A stretch of DNA of 64,000 bases from Tetrahymena elliotti 4EA (Eukaryota; Ciliophora; Oligohymenophorea; Hymenostomatida; Tetrahymenidae): the NCBI GenBank assembly GCA_000231825.2, contig JH720351.1, forward strand, positions 1 through 64,000. The letters are read 5' to 3'. The first letter of the stretch is position 1. Every line of letters starts with the position of its first letter. The position numbers and the translations under genes were made by a program. Positions 27,249 through 39,443 of this stretch are shown piece after piece. Below the pieces are notes generated by a model. That model did not search any database and was not told the origin of the DNA. It saw only the letters and a list, made by a program, of their open reading frames with translations.

Positions 27249-30200
27249 TCAAAAATTATCATCAGAAATGTCCATTAAATTTTCTTCATTCTGATCATCA
27301 CTACTAAACTCTTAATTTATTTTATTTTTTTAATTTTTGTTTGATGATTCTTACCCATTATAGTAATTATCATCTAAAGCATCTTCTTCATCATCAGTTC
27401 CATTTTTAAATTTATTTAATTCTGTATTTAATTACTTGGAAAGCAGATTACTTTTTAGAACTCCAATTTTAATTGTCATGGATTTTATTTCATTCTTTTT
27501 TTAATTTAGTAAAAAAGACAATTCATTAAAATAATTATAGTTAATAAATAAATTTTTTACTCTTATTTTTAATATGGCATCTTTTATTTTATTTGTTTGG
27601 TCATTTCCTGTCACTAATTTTTCTCTTTCAACAATCTCTTTTTTGACTTTTTCTAATTGATCATTAAGGGTATCGAAGTTTTAAATTTAACCCTTAACTA
27701 ACTCAGATTTTGATTCTAAATCTTCTAAAAATTTTTTTTTACTTTAAACTTTCTCTTTAAGTAAGCTGATGCTATCTATATTTCCTTAATTAATTCTTTC
27801 TTCTCCTTTTTGTATTGAATCGAGTTGATTTTACCAGTTAGTTATTATCTTATTTACAAAAGGTTCTTACAAAATTTATGCCTACATATTCATACCCTAT
27901 TATAAAAAATAATTTAATAAATAAGTTTGATTTAAATTTACTTAGATACTCTTTAATATTTTTAAAGTCTATTCAAGTTTTTTATATAATCATTGTCATT
28001 AATTTATGTTGTTATTTCATTTTTTTTTATTTTTATATCAAAATTTTATAGCTCTGTTGTGACTCTTAAGCATTCTTTTTACCATTCTAATGGATCAACA
28101 TTTGAAATAATAATTTCTCTATTTTCATCGATTACATTTTTATAATCAGCTTCTTCTCCATTTAACCTTTTATTATATTATCCATTTAATAAATCTCCTT
28201 ATTCATCTTCTCCTATAATAGATTCCCCTTCTTCTATTTCCTCCTCATCTATCATATACTCATTTAAATCAGGATCTTATAACACTCCGTTTTCTGTCTC
28301 TTGCCCATTCTAAATATCACTGTGTTTAGGATCTTCAAATTTAAAATTCAATCTAATCAATTCTCTATTTAATATATCATTTAAGATAAAGCAGACAGTA
28401 TCTCCATATCCCTATTTTTGTTTAAATTATCAATTTTTAAAATTTCATAGAAATAAATTATTAAAGATTTGTCTGTTTTTATGAGTTTAATTTTCTCTTT
28501 TTTTCAATATTGAAAATATAAAATTCTGAATTGAAGATTAAAGGTAAAATTTATTGTTACATTTCTTATATGTTGAATATTTAAAGAATCAGGTAGCCTG
28601 AGTCCCCATTTTTTAAGATCGAATAATAACTATGAAGCACATTCATCTACAGAATCCCAATTTCCAAGAGATTTTAATTTTAAAGCTGCTTATATTTTAT
28701 TTTTTTTATCATACTAATAAAAAAATAAACATTAACACAATTAAATTTTAATTAAATAATAAACTATTTTTATAAGGAATTTACTTTTTATATTGACATA
28801 ATCCAATAGCAAAGTTCAGCAAAGTAGAAAAATTTTTAATTATTTTATGCTGGTGTTCCATCTGAAATCGAAAAAAACACTTTTGATACGGGATCTCTAT
28901 GCATAGGTTTACAAAAAAAATTATGATACTCTAAAAGTGTTAGTTTTTCATATATATCTTCATTGACCTGTTTTATATTTTAACCAATTAAATGACTTTC
29001 TTTATTTGTTAAATATCCATTACTAAAATGCAATCAATCTTAGGATTTTTCTTTAACTAATTAATTTTTTATTCACATCTTTATAAAACAATATCAGTCC
29101 CAATTCTCTTAGCTGGGTCAACCACTATCATTTCATCTATAATTAACTATAAATCTTCACTATATCTCTTACTTATTTATTTATATTCTCCTAATATATT
29201 TTAACATTATTTAGATCTCATTTGCTTAAAAAAATTTATTTTACCTTTTGTAATATTCTAAAATAAATCCATTAAACTCATTTTATCATTTTCATTTCTA
29301 AATGGACTCTTAAATTCACATAACTCATAAACTATACATCCCAAACTCCATACATCGCTCTTCATATCGTAACCTTCACCATGTAAAAGCTATAATTTAC
29401 AAATAATATTAATTAATTTATGAAAAACCTAAAATTAGATCTAAACAAGTCTCAAACAAACATTTTAATTAGAATAGATAAAATTGTCTTGAAAGATTAA
29501 AAGTTTCATAATTTTCAATATTATTCATACAAGAAGCAATTACTCTTTTTCATGTTAAACTATCTTTTTAGCTGCTTTTTAAACTGCTTGATTGATGTTT
29601 ATTTATTTTTTATCTAAGTTTTAGAGATTTCATATTAAGTAGACATAACAATAACAAAGAAAAGATATTTCATATTATATTAAAATACCTCTGGACTCAT
29701 GTATAAGGGAGTACCTACTTTAGAATAAACTTCAATAGTTCCTGAAGAAAATTCTCTTCCTAAACCTAAATCTCCTACTTTTAAAGTATCGTCTTAAGCA
29801 ATAAAGATATTTGCAGGCTTTAGATCTCTATGCATAATTCTTTTTTCATGCATGTGATTGAGAGCTGAGGCAATCTATTACATGTATTCCCATATTTTTA
29901 ACTCCTCAAAAGGAGTCTCTTCCTATTGCTGCATTTTAATAAGTCTCTTTAAATCTCCTTTTTCAGCCCATTCTGTAACAATAATCAATTCATTATTATG
30001 TATAAATGAGTCTATATATTTAATTATATTAGGGTGATCTAATGGTTTCATCAAACCTACTTCTTTTAAACATTTCTCTCTCTATTTAGGATCCATCATA
30101 TCAAATATCTAAATTAAAAAATGATAAATTCGTTATTTAAAAACATTTTTCTATCTAGATTCTAATAATAATTTGTAAGCTATGGTAAAAATAATCTAAT

Positions 30201-30473
30201 AATTCAACTTAAAAAATCCAATTTAAATGAAAAAATGATTTAAATTCAAAACCAAAAGAAATTGCCCAAAAGAAATTTTCTATTTAAGTAGCTTCGATAG
30301 ATAGATATATCATATTAAACCATAAAGCTAAATTTGTTTACCTTTATCTTTTTTAATGCAAAAATCTATTTATTAGCAGTTTCAGCTTTATAAACTGTTG
30401 AAAATTTGCCCTAACCTGTTTTTTTATATATAGAAAATGCTTGAGTTTAAACATATTTTGAATTTAATTCCAT
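27249..30473 (-). CDS. NEK6/7-type protein kinase fused in frame to intraflagellar transport protein IFT57
   Basis: A predicted 769-residue protein in eight exons. Introns are 30109-30341, 29390-29688, 29191-29244, 28968-29023, 28714-28784, 28412-28560 and 27897-27949; every phase agrees. Residues 1-288 are a NEK6/7-like kinase: GQGKFSTVY (20-28), Lys41 (ALKK), HRDLKPAN (137-144), DLGLG (157-161) and a normal MSPE segment. Motifs such as KIFDMMD and [11 protein letters not shown] match NEK6/7. From residue 289 the sequence follows IFT57: the N-terminal calponin-like region, then [12 protein letters not shown] (about 398-409), then DPLEWQKE, then a long coiled coil with GEERINQ. IFT57 is a subunit of the IFT-B complex that carries cargo along ciliary microtubules. 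No TGA separates the two parts; intron 28968-29023 joins them in phase 0. An upstream ATG at 30657 could add an exon. The alternative is two genes with a kinase end I cannot see. Confidence 0.8.
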
Positions 30474-31416
30474 TTTTTGCCCTAATTATTTCACTAATTA
30501 AAATTTCTTTTAATATTTCTCATATCTTATTGGCAATTTGAGTAAAACAAAATCCAATTTCAAAAAATTCTATATCTACTATTTGTTTACCTATTGGTTT
30601 TGATACAGTATATCCTTAAATTTCCTTTCCAGTAAATTCCTAAATGTCCTTACTCATTTATAAATCTTTTTAATATTTAGCTGGTTATCCTATTAATATT
30701 TTAAACTATATTTTTGAGAGTAGATCTGATTGAAATATTTGTTTGCTTGTTTACACAAAATTCTAAAATTTAGATAAAAAATTTAAAGATAGATAGTTAA
30801 TCAATTTGATTTTTATTGTTTTGAATTTTTTAAATTATTAATACTATCCAGCCAAATACTATTCGATCCTATTAGTTAATTAACTAAGAAAAGATTCTTC
30901 TAAGTTATAAAATTAAATATATTAGTTAAAATTTATATCGAGCACTATTATTAAACTCATGAAAATCAAATTCTTCAATAAGTATTTGATACTAAATATG
31001 TTATTTAAATTTTTAAAACTTGTCTAAATAAATTATGTTTTTTTAAATATATTTTTCAACTTATTATTTACTAGAAAATCTTTTAATTTACTTTATATTT
31101 TTTGATGATTAATTTTTATTTTATTCAAATACATAATATAACTATTATCTCTTTTTTAAGTATTAAATTAGAGTTATATATAGATAGAAAATACAATAAA
31201 TATTTATGAAATTTTTAAATTTATTTTTTAAAAATATTTGGATAAGACATATTTAGTTCAAATCAGCAATTCTTTTTAGAGAAATGAATGGAAATAAATT
31301 AATTTAGAAAGCTTTAAAAACATTAATATAAATTTCTTTGAAAATTAGACTACTTGTTAAAATAATTAAAGTCTTAATTTTACTTAAATTTTATTATATC
31401 AGAAAAATAATTTAGG
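30474..31416. other. Spacer with possible upstream exon of the NEK-IFT57 gene
   Basis: About 940 bases upstream of the NEK-IFT57 start. An ATG at 30657 opens MSKDIQEFTGKEIQGYTVSKPI, which stops at TGA unless spliced. A GTAAAC donor after it can join it in frame to the kinase exon, so it may be a 5' exon. The remainder is AT-rich noncoding DNA. Confidence 0.45.
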
Positions 31417-33160
31417 TCATTTGTAATTACTTCTTGATGATGGAGTATTTAGGTTTGATTAAATTGGTAATGTTGAATTCATTTCTGCATCAACATCAAT
31501 ATCTCCTAAAATATCTTCCTTATAATCTATTTCACCTAGAACTGGTACTGTATTTCCATATTCATCATAAGCAGTGGGACGTGCTCTGCTTAATAAACTG
31601 CTCACTAAAGGGATAGAGAATAGTAGAAAAGGAAAACCTAAAATAGCATACATCCATTTACAAAAATAAATTGTACCTTTGGCTTCTTCAAAATTAGTTC
31701 TGTCTTCTTTTTGGAAATTGTAATAAAAGAAAGAAAACGATAAAGAAAACATAATAATATCCCAAATAATTAAGAATTTCATATGTCCACCACGATCCCA
31801 TACACAGCATTTCTTTTCTTCATCCTCTATACTTTCAAGATCATCATATTATTTCAGATTATATTCTTCTACAAAATCACTAAATTATGCATTTTCTCCT
31901 TTCTTTTTTTTCTTTTACACCTTTTCTTCTATTTTCTTAACTAACTTTTCTCTTTCCTTCTTACGTTTTTCTTTTTCTTTTTCAAGTTTTTCCTTTTCTT
32001 TTTTAGTTTCTTTCTCAGCAATACGGAATCTCAGCTATCCTTTTTATTCAGAAAATGGAAGGAAGAACAATACAATCCAAGTGAGTATTAAATCAACACC
32101 GAAAGAAATTAAATCTATTCTGACATGTATGAGACTACCAGGCCCATTATCATGACAGTTTTATTAGACAGATAAATTATAATGCTTAGTTTAATCAACG
32201 CAGTAAAAGTAGAGATAAAACCCTACAAATCCTCCAATTATTCCAATAGCAAAGAGCTAGAATCTCTTAAATGAAAGAATAAAATTAATCAGTTGATATT
32301 CATCAGTCTTATCAATAATCAAGAATAAAAAGATAAAATAAAAACTGTTAACTCCATAAAAGGGACAAAGACTAGCTGCAGTTTATATTAGCCATAATGG
32401 ATTTTTTAATTTTTAACCTAAAGTTTTATTATGAGGCATGACTGAATACTAAACCCTATTTATTTAATATCAGTAAAATATAATTATTTATACTTTTAAA
32501 TTTTTTTTATAAAATATTTTAAAATCTATGAAGCTAGCACAAACTAAGTAAATCCAAAAAGTATAAAATTATTAAATATAGTGGATTTAAATTCTTTTCA
32601 TGTGTGAAAGACATGTCTAACAACTTCTTTCAAATTCAATAAATTGCATAAATGATGAAAATTAACTTTCATATTAAGTAAAAAATATTCAAAAATCTAA
32701 ATCAGAGCTGTTTATTTTTAGCATGAAAAATGAATAGTGAATATGAAAATAAAATTTACGTGGATCTTATCTTCCAAGGTATCCATTTATACCAAGGCAA
32801 GTTTGGTATAACTTGGTTTGAATAAGGATAATCTGTTCTAATACGCAATTAATATTAAACTTCTTCTTCAAGAACAGGCCAATTTTCATCAACAACATCT
32901 TCTACAAAGTTCTAAACACAAACTGGCATGTTCTTGTCTTTGAACTATTCCTTCACTTTTGGTTTTTGCTTTGCAATAAATTCCATAATTTTGGCTTCTA
33001 TCTTCTTTCTAACATAATCATTTAAAGATTTTTTTATACCTCCCATGATTCCACCTCCCATAGAGGACTTTTTCCTTCTTTCCTAAATCTATTTATTTTT
33101 AGTGGACTTTTCATCTTCTAAAGTATCTAATTCTTTTTCTTTTTTGAAAAGAGATGACAT
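31417..33160 (-). CDS. Multi-pass membrane protein, family not recognised
   Basis: A 479-residue protein in two exons (33160-32760 and 32455-31417; intron 32456-32759). The N-terminal 150 residues are soluble and basic, with a Gly/Met patch (MGGGIMGGIKKS) and an acidic segment. Hydrophobic segments follow at about residues 154-182, 200-220 and 250-270. A highly charged coiled coil of Lys/Glu repeats (KEKEKLEKEKEKRKKEREK) interrupts them. Two more helices follow at about 365-384 (WDIIMFSLSFSFFYY) and 403-425. The tail carries a PVLGEIDYKEDILGDIDVDAE acidic stretch. The topology suggests a ciliate-specific channel-like or scaffolding membrane protein with a cytosolic coiled-coil loop, but no motif identifies it. 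Confidence 0.8.
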
Positions 33161-35747
33161 TTTTTTTATTTTTTTGTATGAATCTCAACTAAATAGGTAT
33201 TTGTTCTTATTTATTATTTATGATAAATTTGCAGCTTAACCACAGCTATTTCAATAACTATTTTAATTAAATTTTTTACCAAAAATATAGTTGTTATGAA
33301 TTATCAAAAAAAAAACAAATAAAAAATTAGTAAGTAAGTATAATTGAACTAAATCTTGATTTCGAGATAGCTTTTTAAGAAGGTAACATTATAGTGAAAT
33401 AAGTAGTCTTTAAAAAAATCAATATACAAATTTATTATGATCCTTACATTATAAAAAATAAAGTGATTATCATCTATGATTAATAAAAAATAAAAGTTTT
33501 AGTGAATAAATTTTAAACACTGCAACTATTTATTTTCTAGTAAGAAAGATTAAGATCTATTTATCTTACTCAATATTAACTAAGAGTCATCCAATTTTTC
33601 AAGAAGCTCTTAATGTCCATAAATTAAAGTTATAAAAATAAAATTTGAAATATTTATTATATTAATAAGGTTAAAGTAAATTATTACTTTTTTATTTTCG
33701 ATGAAAGAAAAACACGCTCAATCTTCTTTTTCGGATTTTCCTTGCTAAAAAAGGTAAAATATATTTAAATATAGATTATTTTATACTATCTATTTCAAAG
33801 AATGCTTTAAAAATCCATATTTGATCATAAAATGTTATTAAAATATTTCTATTTTTGCATATTTTATTTGAAAAATTGAGTAAAAATTTTATGTAAGCTA
33901 AAGTTAGAGAAACAATAATTGTAGCAGCCACCAACCACTTTTTTTAATAATAAATAAAATTAATTAAAAAAGGTGTAAATTTAATATTATCAATTTAATC
34001 ATTCATTTCATTTTATGAAAAGATTCTTAAATTAAGTTTTAATTATTTTCATCTTATAGCAAAATATTTGTTAGGATTAAATATAATTTTAAATAAAGGA
34101 AACTATCTTTTATGTTTCTAAAAAATATAATAACTTGCTTCATAATATTTCTTCTAATTTAATCTTTTTAGAATTTAATTATGATTATTAATTAAATTAT
34201 GTCAGGAATAAATCTGGTTTTGAATTTTTTCACATTATTTTTCTATTCTAGTTTTTTAATAATCACAAAATTCTTATTCTTTATTTAAGTAAAATAGTTA
34301 GAAATCAAAATTAATTTAGATATTATTATTTATGAGCAATATTAATTTTTACCTTAAAATTTTTCAAATAAAATCTTTTTTTTATATAGAATTATATAAA
34401 TAACTGTAAGTTATATTAATACACTGCTCCTTATAAAATTGCCACATAACAAATGATTTATGCTTAATACTTTCAAAAAATTTTGGGAATGAACATGAGC
34501 AGGTTGTAATTTAGGAGAATCTACAGTATTTTAGTTTTACTCTCTAAAAAAATTTTATTTAGAAATAATAAAATTTTCAATATTTACTTAAAGAAAACAT
34601 ATTCTAAGTAGCTATTAAGCTTTCAGTATTAAAATAATAAATATTTAATATATGAATAGCTAAGTTAAGATATCTAAACATAAAGCAATTCAATTAATTA
34701 TCCATTCAAATACCTATTTAAAATTTTAATTGTCTAAATGTTATTGAATTGATATTCATGGTAATTTATAAAAATACTTATTCTATGTTGAGCAAATTTA
34801 ATATATTAAATCGAATCTTAATAACATTATTTATTTTGTTATTTAATAGATTTAAAATAATTATTTACTTTTTGAAAATATTAATTCAATTTTAATTATT
34901 GATTGAAGTCAAATTATAAAAAATTTACTTTAATGGTTTGTTTGGTAAATTCAAAATTCACATTTAAAGTGAATTAAATTTGATAATTTTTTTGACAAAA
35001 ATAGCTAGAAAATGGAAAGGATTTGCTTTTGTTGAAAATGTTCTCTAAAAGCTCTATTTTTGTAATTGGAATCAATACGTAATGTATTTAAGGTGGGAAA
35101 TAATATATATTTTGAATGATGTAAATTAAAGATATTTCTTTTACTAAATTTAAAATAAACTTTTTGATTACATGAATGAAAGAAATTTGTTACTTTTTGT
35201 GGGGAATATTTTTAAATAAAATTTTAATTCAAACGAGGAATAAGGTGAGAAATAAATAGAAATTTAGGCTACTATACCGAAAAATCACATGAGACTTTAC
35301 ATCTGCAGAAAAATAAAAATTAGTTAATCAACTATTGTTAGCTTTTGTAATTGTATAATCAATTTCAATTATTTTAAATTATAAAAAAAATATTTATTGA
35401 AAATTCATATCGCAAAAGAATCTTAAACAAAAGACAATTAAAATAAATTTTACACAGAAAATGGATAAGTAAATGAAAGTGGTACAATTCAAGTGATTAG
35501 TTTATATAGTTTATATATAGTAGTAAATTTTTTTCTTTAAAGTTCTTAAAATAATATTTAATTTTATTTCATCATAGATTTCTGAAAATTTATTGTCCAG
35601 TCCTTACAAATAAATGAAAGTGTCTTTGATAGAGAGTTTTACTTAAAGATGGGGATTGAGATTATTCAAATATGCTCATAGACAAAATTTTAAAATGATT
35701 GATTAATATAATTTTATAAATGGTGTTTAAAATTGTGATATCTTTTT
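33161..35747. other. Long intergenic spacer
   Basis: About 2.6 kb between two minus-strand genes, AT-rich throughout. A code-6 frame of about 107 codons near 34015-34335 (+) has no protein-like composition and is what chance gives when TGA is the only stop. I see nothing supported. Confidence 0.55.
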
Positions 35748-38278
35748 TCAAACCATTTCAAATAATTTTGTGTGTAGAGAATCATCTATTAATGATTGTT
35801 GCTCATCAAAGAGGCACTCTATTTGCTTTCTGTTTAAGCCCTTTGTTTCCTTAATGTAATGGTGAACAAAGTAAAATCCTGCTGCACAATTCATAGCAAA
35901 GAAAAAGAAAGCAAAGCTGAGTCCTAAGCTATCAATTAAGATAGGGAAAATGAAGCCAACTATTGCTTCAAATCCCCAGTAAAACAAGTAAATTAGACTT
36001 AAGCTCTTTGGGCATAAGATATCAGCACTATATGCAAAAGAATTGGGGCCATATGCTGAAGCAGTATAAGATCTTGAAAAGAAAGTAAAAATTATTATAC
36101 AAATAGAGAGGCTACCGCTTGGTGTAGTATTTGTTTCTTGCATATAAGCAAAGAAACTCAAAATAAAATTAATGCAAACAAGTCCAGCCATACCATTTCT
36201 AAGAAGAGGCTTTCTACCATGCTTTTAAGATAGTTAACCAGCTACATAAGAGCATATAACTGGGGTTAGACCTATACCTACAGTTAAATATAAAGCAATG
36301 TTAGTGTTTCCGTTTGTAGCTTGTGAGAAGATCTTTGTTGCAACTAATTAAATAAAGAAAATATTTTAGAAATGATATGAGATATATTAAAAATTTAAAG
36401 ATGTAACATGGTAAAAACAGATTTAAAAAGAGTGAAATCTTCTCAAATCAATTATTAATAATCTTGTTTTGACATATTTCATAAATAAAACTAAGAGTAT
36501 TAGTAATACTCAAGAGATTTAAATGTCAATAGTATTTTTATAAGATCGATTTCCCCCAGTTTAATTTAACAAATTTCCAAAAATAAAAAAATAAATAAAT
36601 GAAAAATTGCAGATTTTCACTTTAGATTTACAAATATAATACATGATTTTTCAAAAATCTTGGGAAAAAAATACAGAAAGAGAACCTGAAAAATTTTGAT
36701 TTTGATTTGGGTTTCAGAGCTTAATAATTCAATCAAAATATCATAAGAAGATAAATAGAAATTATCTGATGTATTTGATTGGAAGATTTATTTCTTGATT
36801 TTTGAAGTCATTAGAACAAAAAAAAATGAAATGAAGAGCTTACAGAAAATAATTGCATATGTTCCACTCATTTGCATAAAGTACATAAGAGTTATGCCTA
36901 TTTAGAGTCTCTTCATATTTTTTGTAGAAAAAATATCATTTGATGAATTACTATTTCTTTGTTTTTCTTCATAAGACCCATAGTAATCTTGAGATACTTG
37001 ATGTACATATTTTTCTTTGTAGAGGATTTCCAAAACAAACTGGAGTTCTTCATCCATACCATTTTCTATGTAAAAGAAAGGAGTCTCCATAGTGTATTTA
37101 TACCTGATTGTTTGCAAAAAATAAATTTAAATAAATTAGTGAAAAAAGGGAATTTCAAGTATTGTATTTTTCCCCATCTATACTTGGGGATTATCAAAAT
37201 ATTTAATAAGAGAAGCTATTCAAAAATTTTAAATCTGTAAATTACTTCAATAAAAAGATTCTGATAACTGGGAATATTACAGGGAAGAGATATACGAAAA
37301 ATAGGTAGAAACTATTGCTTTATTCTATTCCAGTAGAGGATTCCGCTGACGAAGAGGCGAATCCAATTCCAAGTAGATAAGCTACAAAAACACCCATGTT
37401 GTTAATAAAAATTGGTAGAGTTCCTCCTTGCTGTAACATCTCTACTGGAGTGATTTCTTTTACAATTGTGCATACTAAGGATGAGTTAAATCCAGCATTT
37501 AAACCAAGCAAAAAACGTCCAAGAGAAAAGAGAGTAGTAGAATAGATAAATATATTGAAAAAGCAACCTAATTTTTTTAAAAATAATATAAAAAATTAGT
37601 GACTTGAGATATTGTTGTTGATTGTAACTAAGCTTAAAGGAAATATCCTCCCAAAATACAAATTTTATTCAAATTACAAATAAAAAAATTGTAATATATG
37701 GAATAAATTCTGGTTATAAATGTCTAAGAGATTTGAAAAACCTAGGTTATTTTGAAGTTTAATCCTTTTAAAATAAGAATTTTCAGTTATTCTATTAAAT
37801 TTTATTCTATTTAGATTAGAATGCTTTAAAAAAAATATTCAATATTTTGAGTATTTCTCAAACAGACAAAACTTAATTTAAAGATGGAAAGAATATTCCC
37901 AAAATGATTTTAGATTTTAATTTAAATAAAAAATATGTAGAAAAGTATTCATTTTAGTGTAAATAAATTACCGATGATGCCAAGTAAATCGATCATTATC
38001 ATAGAATATCTTCTTGATAAATATTTAAAAATGTACATAGACATCAAAGAGCCAATAAGACCTCCAATTGGTAATAAAGAAGTTATAAAACCATCAAAAG
38101 CAGCTTAAATTTCTTCTTTTATTTCTAAAGTCTTATGTATAGGATCTTAAGAAGAAGTGTAAACACCCAATTAAAATCCCCAAAAGAACTATCCTAGACA
38201 ATAAGTTAGAATAATTTTGAGTATGAGTGATCTATCTTTGTACTGAGGTTCGTGTTACTAACAGTTAGTGCCTATCAT
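35748..38278 (-). CDS. Major facilitator superfamily sugar transporter
   Basis: A 494-residue transporter in four exons. Introns are 37568-37971, 37104-37245 and 36344-36843; phases agree. Around 12 hydrophobic segments are spread along the protein. Family marks are visible: the first helix FFWGFQLGVYTSSQDPI, the loop KYLSRRYS between helices 2 and 3, GRFLLGLNAGFNSSLV with the PVEM that follows (the PxxxR-type region), HGRKPLLRNG between helices 8 and 9, and the C-terminal ETKGLNRKQI, equivalent to the PETKG of sugar porters. It should move a hexose or similar small solute across the plasma or a vacuolar membrane by facilitated diffusion or H+ symport; the substrate cannot be read from sequence. 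The ATG at 38278 is used, but the frame stays open upstream, so the N terminus is slightly uncertain. Confidence 0.88.
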
Positions 38279-39443
38279 TTCAGTTAATTTGAGTTGTTCT
38301 ATTTTGCTATTTGCAAGTTTTTGTTAAAAAAAATTGTCAAAAATTTACTTTTTTTATAATTTTATTATTTTTAATAATTAGTCAGTATTCTTCAAAGAAA
38401 TTAATAAGCAATAAAAAATCCAATCCTTCTGGAATCTAAGCTTTAAAGAATAATTGTTAATATTTTGCAATAATCAATATTATTAATTACAGCAATGCAC
38501 GTAAAACAATAAAGTAGAAGTATTCAAGTATGCCAAATCATTTTATATGTTCTAATTTCTCGAATGCATAATAAACAAATCGTTTAGTTATTTTTCAAAC
38601 AATAATTATTTCTTGTTTATTTTCAACTGTCAAACTTTTGTGAAGGCTTTGGGGTTTCATAATAATTTAAAATTTATTTAAATTATTTGGTGTTTATGAT
38701 ATTTTAAAAATCTGATATTGAATATTTAAAAATAGTTGGAATGATCAACATTAGTATTTGTTTTAACTACAAAAAACTCTGTTCAAGTTTTATTGAATTC
38801 AGTAGATTTTAATTGCATAAGCTTTAAAGATAAATTTCACAAGATATGATTTTCAACAAAACAAATTATTTTTGACTTTTTTTAACTAACTTTAATGATT
38901 ACAATTTTAGTGGTTTTCTAATTTGAAAAGCAAGAGTACTTTGTTTGATATTTTTTAATGAATGATTGATTGAAAGATTAATAAAATCTAGAATTCATTT
39001 TAAAAGGGGCCAAAAAAATGATAAAATTTAAAAATTGGTATGATTGTTGGTTGGATAGTAAATTGGAAAGTAATATATTTATTCACTTTTTGTTTCAAAT
39101 CAACTGCCTCTATTTTATAGATAAAAATTAATTAAAATTTAAATATTGTAAAAGAAACGTCACTTTTGATTAATATTAATCTAATCAATACGTCTAATTT
39201 CAAGAACGAACAATTTTCAATTTCAAAAACAAAAAATATAAAACTTTCAAATAACAAACAAGCATACATTTTTTGTATTAAATTTATACAAGTAAATAAA
39301 TATTTACATTTTAATTCCAAATTAAATTTATTGATGTGATTTGCCAAGCTATTTTATCCAGATATGAGATTCTCTTTACACTAAGCTATTCAAAAAACTG
39401 TTTATCAAAATTGATTTTCAAAATAGCGCTCATAATTAATTTC
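38279..39443. other. Intergenic spacer
   Basis: About 1.17 kb upstream of the sugar transporter. The frame of its first exon stays open for about 60 codons beyond the chosen ATG, so an upstream exon cannot be excluded. Otherwise no feature is visible. Confidence 0.5.

Noticed and set aside
34015..34335. Code-6 open frame of about 107 codons (+)
   Set aside because: With TGA the only stop in 80% A+T DNA, random frames of this length are common. Composition is F/I/N/K noise and there are no neighbours or motifs.
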